Assembly: GCA_026120185.1 (NCBI GenBank)
Contig: JANUWF010003369.1
Coordinates: 1,612,001-1,676,000 of the forward strand
From: Voacanga thouarsii
Taxonomy: Eukaryota > Streptophyta > Magnoliopsida > Gentianales > Apocynaceae
Direction: 5' to 3'
Length of the DNA: 64,000 bases
Of the stretch, positions 12,567 through 24,726 are shown one piece after another; the stretch's first letter is position 1; each line of letters begins with the position of its first letter. Under the pieces are notes generated by a model, which saw only the letters and a program-made list of their open reading frames with translations, ran no database searches and was not told where the DNA came from. Position numbers and translations under genes: made by a program.

Positions 12567-12752
12567 GATAGCATGCTCATCAGCATGAGCATCTTGGGCT
12601 GGTGGTGGTGGAATAGGAGTATTTAGCACGTAGAGCAACTTTTCCGATTTGAGAACGATTCTCAAATTTCTATACCAGTCAAGATAGTTTGATTCGGTTA
12701 ACTTATTGGTTTCCAAGATGCTACGTAAGTTTAAGTTTGTTGACATGTGCAA
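12567..12752 (-). pseudogene. N-terminal fragment of Ty1/copia gag (element X)
   Basis: The start ATG is at 12752 (MHMSTNLNLRSILETNKL), followed by SNYLDWYRNLRIVLKSEK, the N-terminal signature of many plant copia Gag proteins. A proline stretch (PIPPPP) follows. After about 62 residues the frame runs straight into LTR sequence at 12566, so everything downstream (capsid core, zinc knuckle, pol) is separated by the insertion. No stop lies within the fragment. Confidence 0.82.
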
Positions 12753-14548
12753 GTGACCTAGATGTAAAGATAGAGAACATTAGCTACTTGTATATGCACA
12801 TGATATGCAAATTATTAGGACTTTAATTAAACACATTTTTACTCCACTATTTTACTCAAACCAATAGCCCCCACTATTGATTCGGGAAAGCCTGTTGGAA
12901 GCTTTCCTAGTGGACCGGTATCCAAATTCCTTTAGAATAACCTTGGGTTTGCCCAACAAGCCATCCTTAAGTTCATTGGTAGGTATTCAATACCAATTAC
13001 ATTGTATGTAACTACCGGATCATTGGGTGATTAACAGCTTTTAATCTTAAAGTCTTTTGGGCTACCCCAACTTTTTCTCTAAATTTCTTTATGCTTGAGT
13101 TTGCCCAACCAGGATAAAGAATTTAGTTAAACCCGACCCATTAATTAGGAATTTAATTCCATAGTTTGAACATGCCCAATATCAAGTAGGCTTGGATTTG
13201 CCCAACAACCTAGTCTCGAAAAAGGACTCTCGTTCTTTCTATATTAATGGAAGGAATTAGGTTTAATATTAATTGTGGAATTTGTTCCTTTTAGTGATTT
13301 CATTGAATGACATGCATAAAAATCAATAAATCAAATAATTGATAATCATGGTAATAAAGCGATTACGTGGTATGGTTATGGACTTTACCCTAAATTAATT
13401 TCTTTGAGCCATAAAAGAAATTAATATAGCTAACCTTATGTGTTCATGCATGATTTAAGTAGAAGGTCTTACCTCCTCACCTTGTTTTGGTTGCCATCTC
13501 CAAAATGGAATAGTTGTACTCCTATATAATCTATGTAAACTAATTACATAATTTCCTAAAGAGAGAAAACCTTGAGTTACATTCGAGGAGAGTTAGATGA
13601 GAAGAGAATTACACAAGAATTCTAGAGAAAGCAGGACACGCAGGCCCTATTTCATAAAACTAAAACTGTAAAATGCATGAACAGATATAATTGGTTTTAG
13701 TCCATAACCATCCACCATGCCATTGACTATGCTTAAACAAAATAAATATATACTTTTATCATTCCAAAATCACTATTTTGGAAAGACAAAACAGAATTCT
13801 AAAATTACCATTTTAGAAAGATACACTAATTTTAGATTTTCAAAATCATTATTTTGAAAAACAAAATTGTTTGTCTCAAAACTAATTTTGAGAAAATACT
13901 TTTAGGTCCCATTTCTCATCAAATGAGATTTCTCTTCCAAAATTCTGTTTCGGAATTTTTTTTTTAAAAAATACCTAGAGGTTGCAAACAGAGCAGAACC
14001 GGCGCCGGTTTGGAAGCCAGAGCCAGCTCCGGCTCTGTTTTGGTTTCCAAAAAATTTTTCTCTTCCAAAAATGATTTTCTAACACCGCGAACAGAATGGA
14101 ACCGGCATCGGCTTGGAGGCCAGAGCTGGCGCCGCCTGTGTTATGCAACAATGGCGGCGATTTTTCAAAAACTTCTAAAAACAATTTCTGGTGCTTTCTT
14201 CTTCTACAAATTTTCTGTGAGAACAATTCTCAACTATATTTTCTATTTTGAAGCTATAAACAATAACTAATTTGACAGTTTAAACAAAATCAAAATGGAA
14301 AATTAAGATGAAACGAAGGACAACATCCATGTTGCAGAAAAACATTTTTCCTGCAGAAATTTTTAGCACAAAAGAAAGCATCTTTTCGAAATACGCTGTG
14401 ACTTTTACACAATCATATTATGCTACGGACCCAACCCATAAGGATCGAAACAATTTCGACTCGAGTGAAAGCAATTTTCACAGCAAACAAAGACAAACAT
14501 GAAAACAGTTTTTCATGCCAAAACAATATCCGTATACCACACATAGCG
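12753..14548 (-). other. long leader of copia element X, with small hairpins and GC-rich boxes
   Basis: About 1.8 kb lies between primer binding site and gag. There is no convincing ORF. It holds three copies of a 14-base mini-hairpin (TTGGGTTTGCCCAA at 12943-12956, near-copies at 13095-13108 and 13192-13205). It also holds two pairs of GC-rich palindromic boxes at about 13990-14140. The 13740-13950 stretch repeats short TTTTGGAA/CCAAAATT-like motifs. RNA roles such as packaging or dimerisation are possible from position only. Confidence 0.6.
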
Positions 14549-14561
14549 TGGCTCGATACCA
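14549..14561 (-). promoter_or_regulatory. primer binding site of copia element X (one base short)
   Basis: The minus strand reads TGGTATCGAGCCA next to the LTR end at 14563. It matches the initiator tRNA-Met site TGGTATCAGAGCCA except for one missing A, probably later decay. It supports the orientation and the LTR border. Confidence 0.82.
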
Positions 14562-14562
14562 C

Positions 14563-16282
14563 TGTTGGGTTATCTCGGGCTCGTATCCTATATGGCGCAG
14601 CGAAAAATAAAACAAGATATCCTCCCAAGACCCGTCTATGTGTGAAAAACATGACATAAAGAAAGTAAAGGTAACAGCTTTTACCTTTGGGTGATCGTCC
14701 GAAGAACAAAAAATTTCTTCTTCAAGTTGAGGCATGATCCAGCAAACCTCATGATCAACTTCCACGTGAGTCGAACGTCTAACCACTATAATCACAGTGT
14801 GTGATTATCTCTAACAGTAATCCACATAGATGAATACTTAAGCACCAAAATTTCTGTGCTAGAAAAAACAATAATGGCGGCTAGGGTTCTCCTTTTAAGA
14901 TCAAATCGAGAGAGAAGAAGAAGAAGAGAAGGTTTATGTGGCCGCAGTTTTTCTCACGTGAATCACCCTTAGGGTTTTCGGTTATATCATCATAAAAATC
15001 GAAAATTCACTAAAAATCTGGAATTCTAAAATAATTAGAGTTCCCTAATTGTAATTGGAAACATCAAGTTCTCACAATTACAACTTGTACCATAAATTAT
15101 AACTAATTATAATTTGTCCACAACAACTTCTCTTTCTCTCAATTAACCCCACAATGTTATCAAATAACATCTTGAGTATATAATCCTCTATTGTGTGTGA
15201 CCTATTAGGTTTCCTAGTCAATTGGTAGAGAACATGAATTAATCCAAACGTCTTTGAGATTAATAATCCATAATTAATTAGAATTAATCATATTAATTCT
15301 AATTAGGATTGGTTTATTAATTCATCAATTAATAAACCCATATTCCTAGATCATGAGCGGTATCTAGCAACACATCATGACCACCTAAGTGTCTAGAAAG
15401 TCAAGTAGCTTGACATGAACCCTTCAATAACAAACTTCAGTGCAATTAACTCATTTCACCATACAATATCTCATTCGGTTTAGAGTATGGAATTAGTGCC
15501 AACTCCCTCCAGAAATAATTCTGGCCCGAATACAATAGTACTTGTACCAGATACTCACTACTCTAGATGTGTATCAATTGGAACTATTTCCAATACACAA
15601 TTACCTTGGCCAAGGACTTTCCGAGTAGTAATTCCTACAAGTGGCCGTGAGATATTCGCCCCTACTATTAGGAGTGGTGAATCCTTTATTGACTCTCTCA
15701 ACTACTTTCGTTTACCTCACAATGTATCTAATATCCATCCCATAGGTGCCCTCGATCGAGCTCCGGAGATTGGAATCAAAGTAAAAGGCTCAGCAAACAA
15801 AGTACATTGGAGATCTCAAGTCTAAGGATACTTGCATGTTTGCTATATTGAGATTATATCACGGGCACTAAATAGTTATCCATGTGATTATTTCAAAGCT
15901 AGGTCATCCAATGAACTTGTTCTATTAACAAGCATCCATGTGTTAACTTTGAGTATCTCAATACTCACGGTTATGAGAACCATCACCTAATCAAATTAGG
16001 AAGTCTAACACATGCTAGTCTTAACGCATTAATGATGTCCTGTCTCATTAATACTATGACTAGGGACTATTTAAAATACTAACGCCATCCAGTGTAATAG
16101 GAATCTCATATCATGATCTCTATCATGATTTCCTTAACACAGTGTTGTACTAGGGACTTTATCGAATATTTATATTACTTAAAGTAAACAAAAGAAACTG
16201 TAAAATAAATAATGTCTTTTATTAAAATAAAATATATCATATACAATATACAAGTGATTGCCTCTAGGACACAATACTAACA
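14563..16282 (-). repeat. 5' LTR of copia element X
   Basis: About 1720 bases. The minus strand begins TGTTAGTATTGTGTCCTAG and ends GAGATAACCCAACA. Its last ~240 bases match the plus-strand LTR fragment ending at 23282, which confirms the family and the border. The apparent plus-strand ORF near 15487-15825 is antisense to this LTR and has no recognisable product. Confidence 0.88.
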
Positions 16283-17352
16283 ACAAGTTCGTAGTGGTTT
16301 TCATTGACGACATCCTAATTTATTCCAAGAGTCCGGAAGAGCATGCAGAACACCCAAAATTGGTATTGGAGAAGCTACGGGAGCACAAGCTTTTTGCCAA
16401 GTTTAGCAAGTGTGAGTTCTGGCTGGATAGTGTAGCATTTCTTAGCCATGTGGTGACCAAGGATGGAATCAAGGTAGACCCAGCAAAGGTTGAAATAGTG
16501 TCAGACTGGAAGCAATCGGAGAATATCACCGAGATTTGAAGCTTCTTGGGATTGACTGGTTACTATAGGAGGTTCATCAAAGGATTCTCGACGCTCGCAT
16601 CGCCCACGACCCGACTGTTGAGGAAAGATGTACCATTTGTTTGGAGTGAAGAATGTGAGAAGAGTTTCCAAGAGCTGAAGCGAAGATTAATGACAACACC
16701 AATGTTGAGTCTGCTAGAGGGCGATAAGCCTTACGCTCTGTATACCGATGCTTCGAAGGAAAATTTGGGAGCAGTTTTGATGCAAGATCGAAAGGTGATC
16801 GCCTATACTTCTCGAAAGTTGAGGCCTCATGAAGTCAACTACCCTATGCATGAACTAGAATTGGCTGCTATTGTGTTCGCTTCAAAGAAATGGCAACATT
16901 ACCTGTACGGAGTTGAATATGAAGTGTTCACTGATCACAAGAGCTTGAAGTACATCTTCACCTATAAGGATTTGAATCTGAGACAGCGAAGATGGATGGA
17001 ATTTTTGGAAGACTACCATTATCCAATCAACTATCATCCCGGGAAAGCCAATGTTGTTGCTGATGCCCTGAGCAGAAAAGTCAGTATAGCTAGGCTAAGG
17101 GTACAGGAGATTCAAGTGGTTCAGGATGTGTTGGATAGAAGAGCGGAAGTGCAAGGGGAGAAAATTGTTGTTAGCAACCTGAAGTTGATACCAGATCTAA
17201 GGTGGGAAATTATTGAAGCCCTGCAAGGTAATGCAGAATTTCAACTTTTCAAGGACAAGGAGCTTAAACGGCAAGGTAGTGAATTCTGGCAAGACGAAGT
17301 AGGAGTTTTGTATTTCGAGATCGGTAGTGTGTACCTGGAAAACATCAATTGA
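16283..17352 (+). pseudogene. Tekay-like pol: RT C-terminal half and RNase H (element A)
   Basis: Starts at [16 protein letters not shown], where FIDD is the catalytic YXDD-type box, and continues through the thumb ([18 protein letters not shown]). A TGA at 16537 replaces the arginine of EIRSFLGL (CGA to TGA; element C keeps [12 protein letters not shown]). RNase H is recognisable by [24 protein letters not shown] and VVADALSRK, so its four acidic residues appear intact. The linker after it shifts frame at about 17320-17350. Confidence 0.88.
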
Positions 17353-18625
17353 AAGACAGAATTTTGGAAGAGGCGCATAAGAGCAAGTACGCCATTCATC
17401 CGGGGGAAGTCAAAATGTACCAGGAGCTAAAGAGGGCCTATTAGTGGCTCGGAATGATACGGGACGTGGTTAAATATATCTCGACATGTCTCACCTGTCA
17501 GAAGGTCAAAGTGGAGCATAAGAAGTCAGCAGGACTGTTATAACCATTGCTAGTACCTGAATGGAAGTGGGAGGAAGTGACCATGGACTTTGTTACCATA
17601 CTTCCTATGTCAAGGACCCAGAAGGACGCCATATGGGTAGTGGTGGATTGACTGACCAAATCAGCACATTTCATACAAGTGAATGTAAGAGATTCCATGG
17701 AGAAGTTGGCTCAGACCTATGTGCGAAAAATAGTCCGACTGCATGGAGGACCTTCGAGTATTGTGTCTGACCGAGACCCAAGGTTTACATCTCGATTTTG
17801 GGGCAAATTTTAAGAATCAACGGGGTCGAGTCTGAAGTTCAGTACGAAGGCGCATCCGCAAACCGATGGGTAGTTAGAAAGGGCTATACAGATATTGGAG
17901 GATATGCTGAGAGCGTGTGTTCTGGATTTCAGAGATAAATGGATTGAATGTGTGCCGTATGCGGAGTTGTCTATAATAACAGTTATCAAGCTTCGATTGG
18001 GATGGCCCCATATGAGGCACTGTATGGACGCAAGTGTCAAGTACTGCTACACTGGAATTGGTCAGAAAATGGTCATATAAGTAAATCCAGGGAAGTTTGT
18101 GTTCAAAAAATGTTAAACAAGGTCAAGTTAATCAGGGAAAGGCTGAAAGCAGCCCAAAGCCGACAAAAGAGCTATGCAGATAATAGGCGCAGAGAGTTAG
18201 AATTCCAGACAGGAGACAATGTATTCCTAAGATTGACACCGAATAGAGGAATCTTAAAGCATCCGAAAGGTGGGAAGCTGAATCCGAGGTATTTGGGACC
18301 ATTCTCGATAAAAGAGAGAATTGGGCTAGTGGCGTACCGATTGGATTTACCGGATGGTCTGACAGGAATTCATAACGTGTTTCATGTATCCCAACTGAAA
18401 AATTACAATGCCGATCCCGATCAAGTTTTGAATGATGAGTCGTTGGTGTTGCAACCCAACCTGACCTATGTGGAGAAACCCGTGCGAATATTGGACAGAA
18501 GTATTAAGACTGTTCGGAACAAGCAGATGCCGACGGTGAAGGTGCAGTGGGAGCATCATGGTACGCAAGAAGCCACCTAGGAAATAGAAGAGTGGGTAAA
18601 GCGAAAGTATCCCGATCTGAGATAG
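17353..18625 (+). pseudogene. Tekay-like integrase and chromodomain remnant (element A)
   Basis: The zinc domain reads AHKSKYAIHPG...CLTCQKV, with both H and both C present. The core has [18 protein letters not shown] and QTDG*LERAIQ, where the glutamate is kept but a stop precedes it. Several stops interrupt it (for example WWPG to *WLG and WGKFQ to WGKF*). The C-terminal part is well preserved over about 17948-18580, with GPFSIKERIG and a beta-rich tail. The chromodomain remnant (VQWEHHGTQEAT, EIEEWVKRKYPDL) is split by one stop. Chromodomains of this branch are thought to guide integration into heterochromatin. Confidence 0.85.
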
Positions 18626-18658
18626 AGGTATGCCTGAATTTTGGGACGAAATTCTCCT

Positions 18659-18671
18659 AAGGAGGGGAGGA
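18659..18671 (+). promoter_or_regulatory. polypurine tract of element A
   Basis: AAGGAGGGGAGGA directly precedes the LTR. It would prime plus-strand DNA synthesis. The same tract stands at the equivalent place in element C (58296-58310, minus strand). Confidence 0.85.
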
Positions 18672-20576
18672 TATGAAACCCCATCTAAAACCAACCCTAG
18701 AGTAAGGGGATCGGGATGCATATCATATTTTCTTGCATGCATAAATATATTTTTGAATGATTTTATGTGTTTTAGAATCGTGATTTATAGTCTAGAAGGC
18801 TTAATTGTGCTTATTGAGTAGGAAGGGAAAATGGTAATTTTGCTTGAAGTGGAAATAGGGAGATAGCTTAGGGATTGAATGGGAAGAATAATTAGGAGAG
18901 AAAATAAGAGCAAGAGTTGTTGTGGTTTAGTGGTTAGAGCTTTGGAATTTATCTCTAAGGTCTTGAGTTCAAATCCTATCATTTAAGTTTTGGTATGATT
19001 AAATTTTATTTTAGATAGGCGGATATTTTCGTCCCTTGTAGGCTATAAGAAGGAGTAGGAGTGTTGTCCTAGGGGAGACATGAAAGGAATGTCCTAATCC
19101 TACTCTTGTACCTTACAAAAACTCTTAAGGGATTCATACCCTTTTTGCTCTCTAACTTACCTTAATTCTTTATCAATTAAGTTGCTCAATTTATCCAAGC
19201 CATTTTTATTTCCAAAAAATTCCAGCAAGACTCTTTGATCTTGGAGTTTCAAAAATGTCTATATAAGGATAGCATATTGACTGAAAGTGGGGAAGGGGTT
19301 ATGGAAGGTTTCCAAGAGAATTAATCTCCATGGTTGAACCTTCAAACTCCACCCTATAAGTGATCATCTTCTTCATGTAGCAATTTGGAAAATTTTTTCA
19401 GCTTCTTGGTCAGTCCAACTTTTGAAATCTTTAGCCACATTTCTCACTCAAATATTGCCAGAAAAATAGCCAATTTACTCAGCTTGAAGACTGAAAACTT
19501 TGGCCAAAATTCGGACTGCACAAATCTGTGCAAACCAGAAAAAAATTCTGGGCAGAATTCGCAGCATAACAGTCCAAAAACTAAGCTGTTTCTTTTAGCC
19601 TTCAAACCAGTAATTCATCTCTATTTTTCCTCCATAAAGAAGGCTAGAAACTAGCCTTAAAGGACCCTCCAATACCACTTCAGCCCTTCTGCAAGTCGGC
19701 TGGAACATTGCAGAAAAATCTGCACAAAAATTCCAGCAAACCTTTTGAATGAACAACAAGAAATTCCAGCCTTATTCCCTCTTCAACCCTATCCGAAACT
19801 CACTCCAATTTTCTATAAAACCAACCTTAGTCAGCCATGAACTGCACTCCATCACCTTCTCCATTGATCTGCATGAATGAAGCTCCATGGCTACTCCTTA
19901 AATCACTCTATCAATCACTACAATCAAGCCTCCAATTGAAGTTCAAAATTCCAGCAAATTGCTCTATGAAAACTCCTTGGATTAAGCTTCAAACAACTAG
20001 AAAATCTTCCACCATTACACTCTGAATTTTGACCATCCTATAGCTCATTCAAACCTCATTCAACTCAGCAAAACTCCAGCACAATCCAGTCGGCCATAGC
20101 AATTTCAAGAACTTCCATCAACCAAGCTATTCTTCCCATATTTTCTACCTTAATTCACTCCCTAAATTACTCCTTTTGAATTTCAAACAACCAGCTTTCC
20201 TTCTTTTCCCTAATTTGAAAATTCAATCACAAGGATTCTTCCATCCATTCGGCCAACACCACTCAATAGATTTCGTCCAGCCTTTCCTCCATTCTCTTCA
20301 TTTTTCCAAAGAACACCAAGAATACCAAGAACACACACCACCATTCTCCCAGCCTATGACCACTCTAAACACCTCCAATCTTCTCCAAAAACTCTAGATC
20401 ACATCTACTCATCCTCTAAAATCCATTTCTGTAATTTATAACATCAAACGCTAAATTCAAGACTCTACCTTCGGATAAAAAAATCAGAATTTTCTTGAAG
20501 ACTCAAGAACACTCTGAAGGTAAACATGAACGATTATGTTCATCTTTCATCCTCTTTGATCTTTATTGAAATATAC

Positions 20577-20616
<40 letters not shown>

Positions 20617-22908
20617 CCGAAATGGTTGTTTCAACCATGGCCATTTTCTCTTCTTCCTTCTTGGTCGGATCAAGCCTTCCAAGCGCGTGGACTTTCTTGA
20701 GACTTCATCAAGGTAGTCATCAATCGAGTATGTCTTTTTAATCCTTTCCTTAATTCTAAAATCACGTATTTTGGATGTTGTTGGAAAAGGATGGAATATG
20801 ATTGGAGATTGAGTATGTGTTTATATGATGGAGTTGGGATTGAAGTATGAGGATGATTTGTCTTGGTTGAGTTTTATGATGTTTTGGGGTTGGTTGCATG
20901 GTCTTCATATTGTGACTTAGTATGAGTGATTAATCATGATAGATATTATGTCACCTTTGGTGAATAGGGTTTTATGTTCTTGTATTCTTGTTGAAGCCAT
21001 GAATATGAGTATGTTTAGTGGAGTTTGGATCATGTGATGGTAGATATGCATTTATGCTTTTATTCATGAATTGAATGGTTGGTGGATTGGTGTTAAAGTC
21101 TATGTTCATGATTATGGTTAGCAATAGGAGAATTATGATCATGACCTTGTTGTTCCTAAACTATTTAAGTTAGCTAATTTTATTACATTAATAAAAATTA
21201 ATGCTATATTTTCTTCTAATGATTTCGAAAACCCTAGGAAGATTTGGAATTGGATTGTTAAATGAAATAGTAAAATTTTAGCCAAATAAATGATATCTTC
21301 TATTAAAATTAAAATATAAAAATATTATTAAATAAATCCTTTTATATAAATAATCATGATAGGTAAAATATTAATCTTATAAGTCATATATTCATAAATA
21401 CTATTAAAATTTATTTATTATCTTTTAATCAAAATATATTAAAATTTACTTATTATTAATTCTATTTATCTATTATTTTCTAACTATTAATGATTAATTA
21501 TGTGAATAGTAATAATTTATTATTTTAATAATATCACTTAGGACTTAGGACCCTTCATCAAATAAACCCTAGTTTATTTATTAATAACAAAGATTTATAC
21601 CTACAACTTATTAGTAATTACTTCACAAACCCTAGTTTTTTCATTATCAAACTAGATTTATTTTATAAAATCCTTTTGATTATCTAGCCTTAAAGTTTGG
21701 AACATTAGGGTCATGATTGTAGGAAGTTGAACTAGGATTATTTATAGAAGCAATTTGGCTTGAGTTTAATTATGGCTTGTGTTTACCCCAGGCGGGGTTA
21801 GGTCAGCTTTGGAAGATCTTTGAGTTAGCTCAAGCAAAGGATCAGGTAAGCTCCTGCATAAAACTTGTTTAAGTTGTTTGTTGTAAAAGGTTACTATGGC
21901 AAGCCAAACACGAAGTATGTGAACACTGATTTTGTAAAGACAATTGATGACTGTTTCCTTTCTTATTTCAGTAAAATAAATTTTTTGAGAGTCTATAAGT
22001 AGTTTTACTCAAACACTAAACTCTTTCTAAAACTAGCTTTGTCACGAACTTTAGAAACCCTTAATTGCCATTTTCAAGTAAAGATATGTTTTATCAGTTT
22101 TCTCCCAAATGGAGCAATTAACGTTGAGTACTCAATAAGGGTAGGCTAGTAGTACTAGTTTTGAAGAGCAAGAATGAGTCTTCTGGCAGGAGGCCATCTC
22201 CAGATGATGAACTCAACTTGGAGAAGCGACAGTACTACTTAGTCATGCCGGTCTGAGCTAGCAAGTTTCAGTTATATGGACTGTGTGTTGCCGGAGTGGA
22301 CAATCGGTTTTGTTTGGGTGTAGAGAAGGAGGAGCATCTTACCCGGTAGGCCGTACACCTATGTTTTGTCAGTCTGCACAAAGTGTGGCATTCTAACCGT
22401 TGTATGGACATGGGGCCCAACGTGTGGTACCCATGGCCGCCTATTTGAGTGGTTGTATTTATTGTGCACTTGTATGGTTTGAAAAGAGGAAAACACCAAT
22501 CTTTATTTTAACTTTATTTATTTCTTGCCAGCATTTTCTCTTATGAAATGTTCCAACTTGCATACATAAACTGTTTTACCTGAACACTCAAAGCACACAC
22601 GGACTTACTAAGATTTTCATCTCATCACCCTTTTTACCATGATTTCAGGTCGATCATGCTGTGGGGATGAGTAGCTAGTTGTTGCCTGCTTTGGAGGATA
22701 TTGTGTTATTTATTTTATGTAATGCTTTGAGAGATGAGAGTAAACAATTTATTTTGGATTTATTCTTGATTTTTTTTTTGGATTGTAACAAGTTTTAATT
22801 TCAAAGTATTGTTTTATTTTTATTGTGTATCCTAGTTATAAAGACCCCCTGTCTTTTGGATGGGGCGACATCCCCGGCCCTGTTGGGCCTAGGTTGTGGG
22901 GTGTTACA
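18672..22908 (+). repeat. 3' LTR of Tekay-like element A
   Basis: About 4.24 kb, starting TATGAAACCCC and ending GGGGTGTTACA. The related LTRs start TGTGAAACCCC, so the second base of the conserved TG is mutated to A here. In order it contains a region of degenerate short repeats (19440-20350), a CT microsatellite (20582-20614), an AT-rich block (21150-21660), the block beginning GTTGAGTACTCAATAAGGGT near 22123, CACAAAGTGTGG and CCCAACGTGTGG motifs (22377-22420), TATAAAG (22837-22843) and two GC hairpins near the end. ORFs inside have no recognisable product. Confidence 0.9.
20582..20614 (+). repeat. CT microsatellite in the LTR of element A
   Basis: An uninterrupted CT run of about 33 bases. 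The LTR of element B has one of about 39 bases at the corresponding place (52373-52411), so the repeat is part of the family. Confidence 0.95.
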
Positions 22909-22913
22909 CAACA

Positions 22914-23282
22914 GCTTCTTCTTCCTTCTCATTTTCTCGTTTTGCTGAAAACAAAAACAACCCTAGCTGCCATCTTTTTCTGCTAGCATAGGAAATTTTG
23001 GTTCTTGAGTATTCCTCTGTGTGGATTACTCTTAGAGATAATCAAACACTGTGATTATAGTGGTTAGACGTCTAACTCTCGTGGAGTTTGCACAAGAGGA
23101 TTGCTAGATCACGTCTCGACTTGAAGAAGATCAATTTTGTTCTTCGGACGATCAAACAAAGGTAAAAAGCTATTATCTTTATTATCTTTATGTCTTGTTT
23201 TCCATACATAGGCGGGTTCTAGGATGGTATCTTGTTTATTTTCCGCTGCACCGTATAGGATATGAGCCTGAGATACCCAACA
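22914..23282 (+). repeat. 3' end of a Ty1/copia LTR (element Y), plus strand
   Basis: Ends GAGATACCCAACA at 23282 and matches the reverse complement of the LTR at 14563-16282, including the shared GTTCTTCGGACGATCA and GGTTAGACGT motifs. Tekay element A interrupts it on the left at 22909-22913, and it joins the integrase frame of a sirevirus on the right. It was therefore an LTR inserted into that sirevirus and later hit by element A. Whether it was a solo LTR or part of a whole element cannot be seen. Confidence 0.85.
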
Positions 23283-24620
23283 GGTGCTTTATGTTTTTCT
23301 TTCCCTCTTTCCTTTGAACTTCCTACATCATCATCATCTTTCCTTGAAGTATAAATGTTAGATTTATCAATGATAACATGTACGGACTCTTCCACACATA
23401 GAGTTCTCTTATTGTACACTCTATATATCTTTTTATTGGAAGAGTATCCAAGGAATATAGCCTCATTAGATTTGCTATCAAATTTTCTAAGATTGTCTCG
23501 GGGATTAAGTACAAAACATTTGTAGCCAAATACTTTGAAATAAGAAATTGATGGAGTTTTGTCGAACATAAGCTCAAAGGGTGTTTTTGTTAGGATGGGT
23601 CTCAACATCACTCGATTTACAATATAGTATGCTGTATTTACAGCTTCAGCCCAAAAGTATTTTGGAAGGGAGTTTTCACAAGTCATAGATCTAACCATTT
23701 CTTGCAAGTTTTGATTCTTCGTCTTAGCAATACCATTTTGTTGAGGGGTTTTAGCAGCTAAAAAGTTGTGAAATACTCCATTTTCATCACAAAAGTGTGT
23801 AAATTCACTATTGCAAAATTCTCTACTTTTATCACTTTAATAGAAATCAGCTTGCATCCAATAGAGTTTTGGACATGCCTGAATAGTTTGGAAAATTCAG
23901 AAAATGCTTCATCCTTTTGTCTAAGAAACAAAGTCTAAGTAAATCTTGAAAAGTCATCAACTAACACATAAGTATACCTCTTACCACCAAGGCTAGTGGT
24001 CCTCATTGGTCCAAACAAATCTATATGAATTAATTCAAGAGGTTTTGAGGTAGAAATCATTTTCTTGGGTTTGAAAGAAGTTTTGATTTGTTTTTCAAAT
24101 TAGCATGCATCACAAATTTTTCTTTTATCAAACTTCATTTTGGACTGTCCCCTAACTAGCTCTTTTGAGGATAATTTGTCTGGCAAATCAAATGATACAT
24201 GGCCTAATCTTCTAGGCCAGAGATATCCATCATTATCAAGCACGGAGAGGCATCTAATACCATGAGATATAAGATCATTTAGATAAAATATATAAATATT
24301 TCCAACACAATTAGCAAAAAAGATTATTTCATTATTTGGGCAATCCATAATAGAGCAAGAATCTTTATCAAAAGTGACTTTGCAACCATTATCACATAAT
24401 TGGCTAATGCTTAGCAAGTTATATTTTGGCTCATCAATTAATAAGAATTGTTTTATAATGGTTGAAGATCTTTTACCAATGTTACCTAGGCCAAGAAATT
24501 TTCCTGTCTTTTTGTCTCCAAAGATAACGAATCCATCATTTGTTGTTTGTACATTTTCTAATAGAGTTGCAGTTCCGGTCATATGTCTTGAACATCCGCT
24601 ATCTAAAAATCACTTTGTAA
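23283..24620 (-). pseudogene. sirevirus pol fragment: protease and integrase (element 2)
   Basis: The protease motif DSGCSRHMTG lies near 24580-24615. The pre-integrase region (YLWPRRLGHVSFDL, KICDAC) forms the zinc domain, with the first histidine replaced by proline (LWH to LWP). The segment with the first core aspartate and DNG motif (about 23710-24100) is frame-broken. The C-terminal part (ENSLPKYFWAEAVNTAYYIV, FGYKCFVLNPRDNL, AIFLGYSSNKK) is open from 23707 until it meets copia LTR Y. RT and RNase H are absent, displaced by the insertion. Confidence 0.87.
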
Positions 24621-24726
24621 AGCTCATTTTCTCCAATGAAGGTACCTACACAAGAGAAGAGAGAGTGATTTTTGGTATTCACATTTTTTTGGGTCCACGG
24701 GGGTTAGTAATAGTTCCTCTATTTTT

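Larger units (their letters stand above)
12567..16282 (-). mobile_element. Ty1/copia element X, 5' part (LTR, leader, start of gag)
   Basis: Minus-strand copia element consisting of a 1.7-kb LTR, a primer binding site, a long leader and the first 60 or so codons of gag, then cut by the LTR that starts at 12566. On the other side its LTR joins Tekay element A inside the RT reading frame, so this element inserted into A. The bases after its outer LTR end, ACAAG (16283-16287), are a candidate target-duplication half. Related LTR sequence lies at 22914-23282. I do not assign a copia lineage with confidence. Confidence 0.82.
16283..22908 (+). mobile_element. Tekay-like Ty3 element A, 3' part
   Basis: Begins in the middle of RT, where copia element X inserted, and runs through RNase H, integrase, a chromodomain remnant and polypurine tract to a complete 3' LTR ending at 22908. 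The following CAACA (22909-22913) is a candidate target-duplication half. The 5' half lies to the left of element X, outside the window. Many stops and frameshifts show a long-dead copy. Confidence 0.88.
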
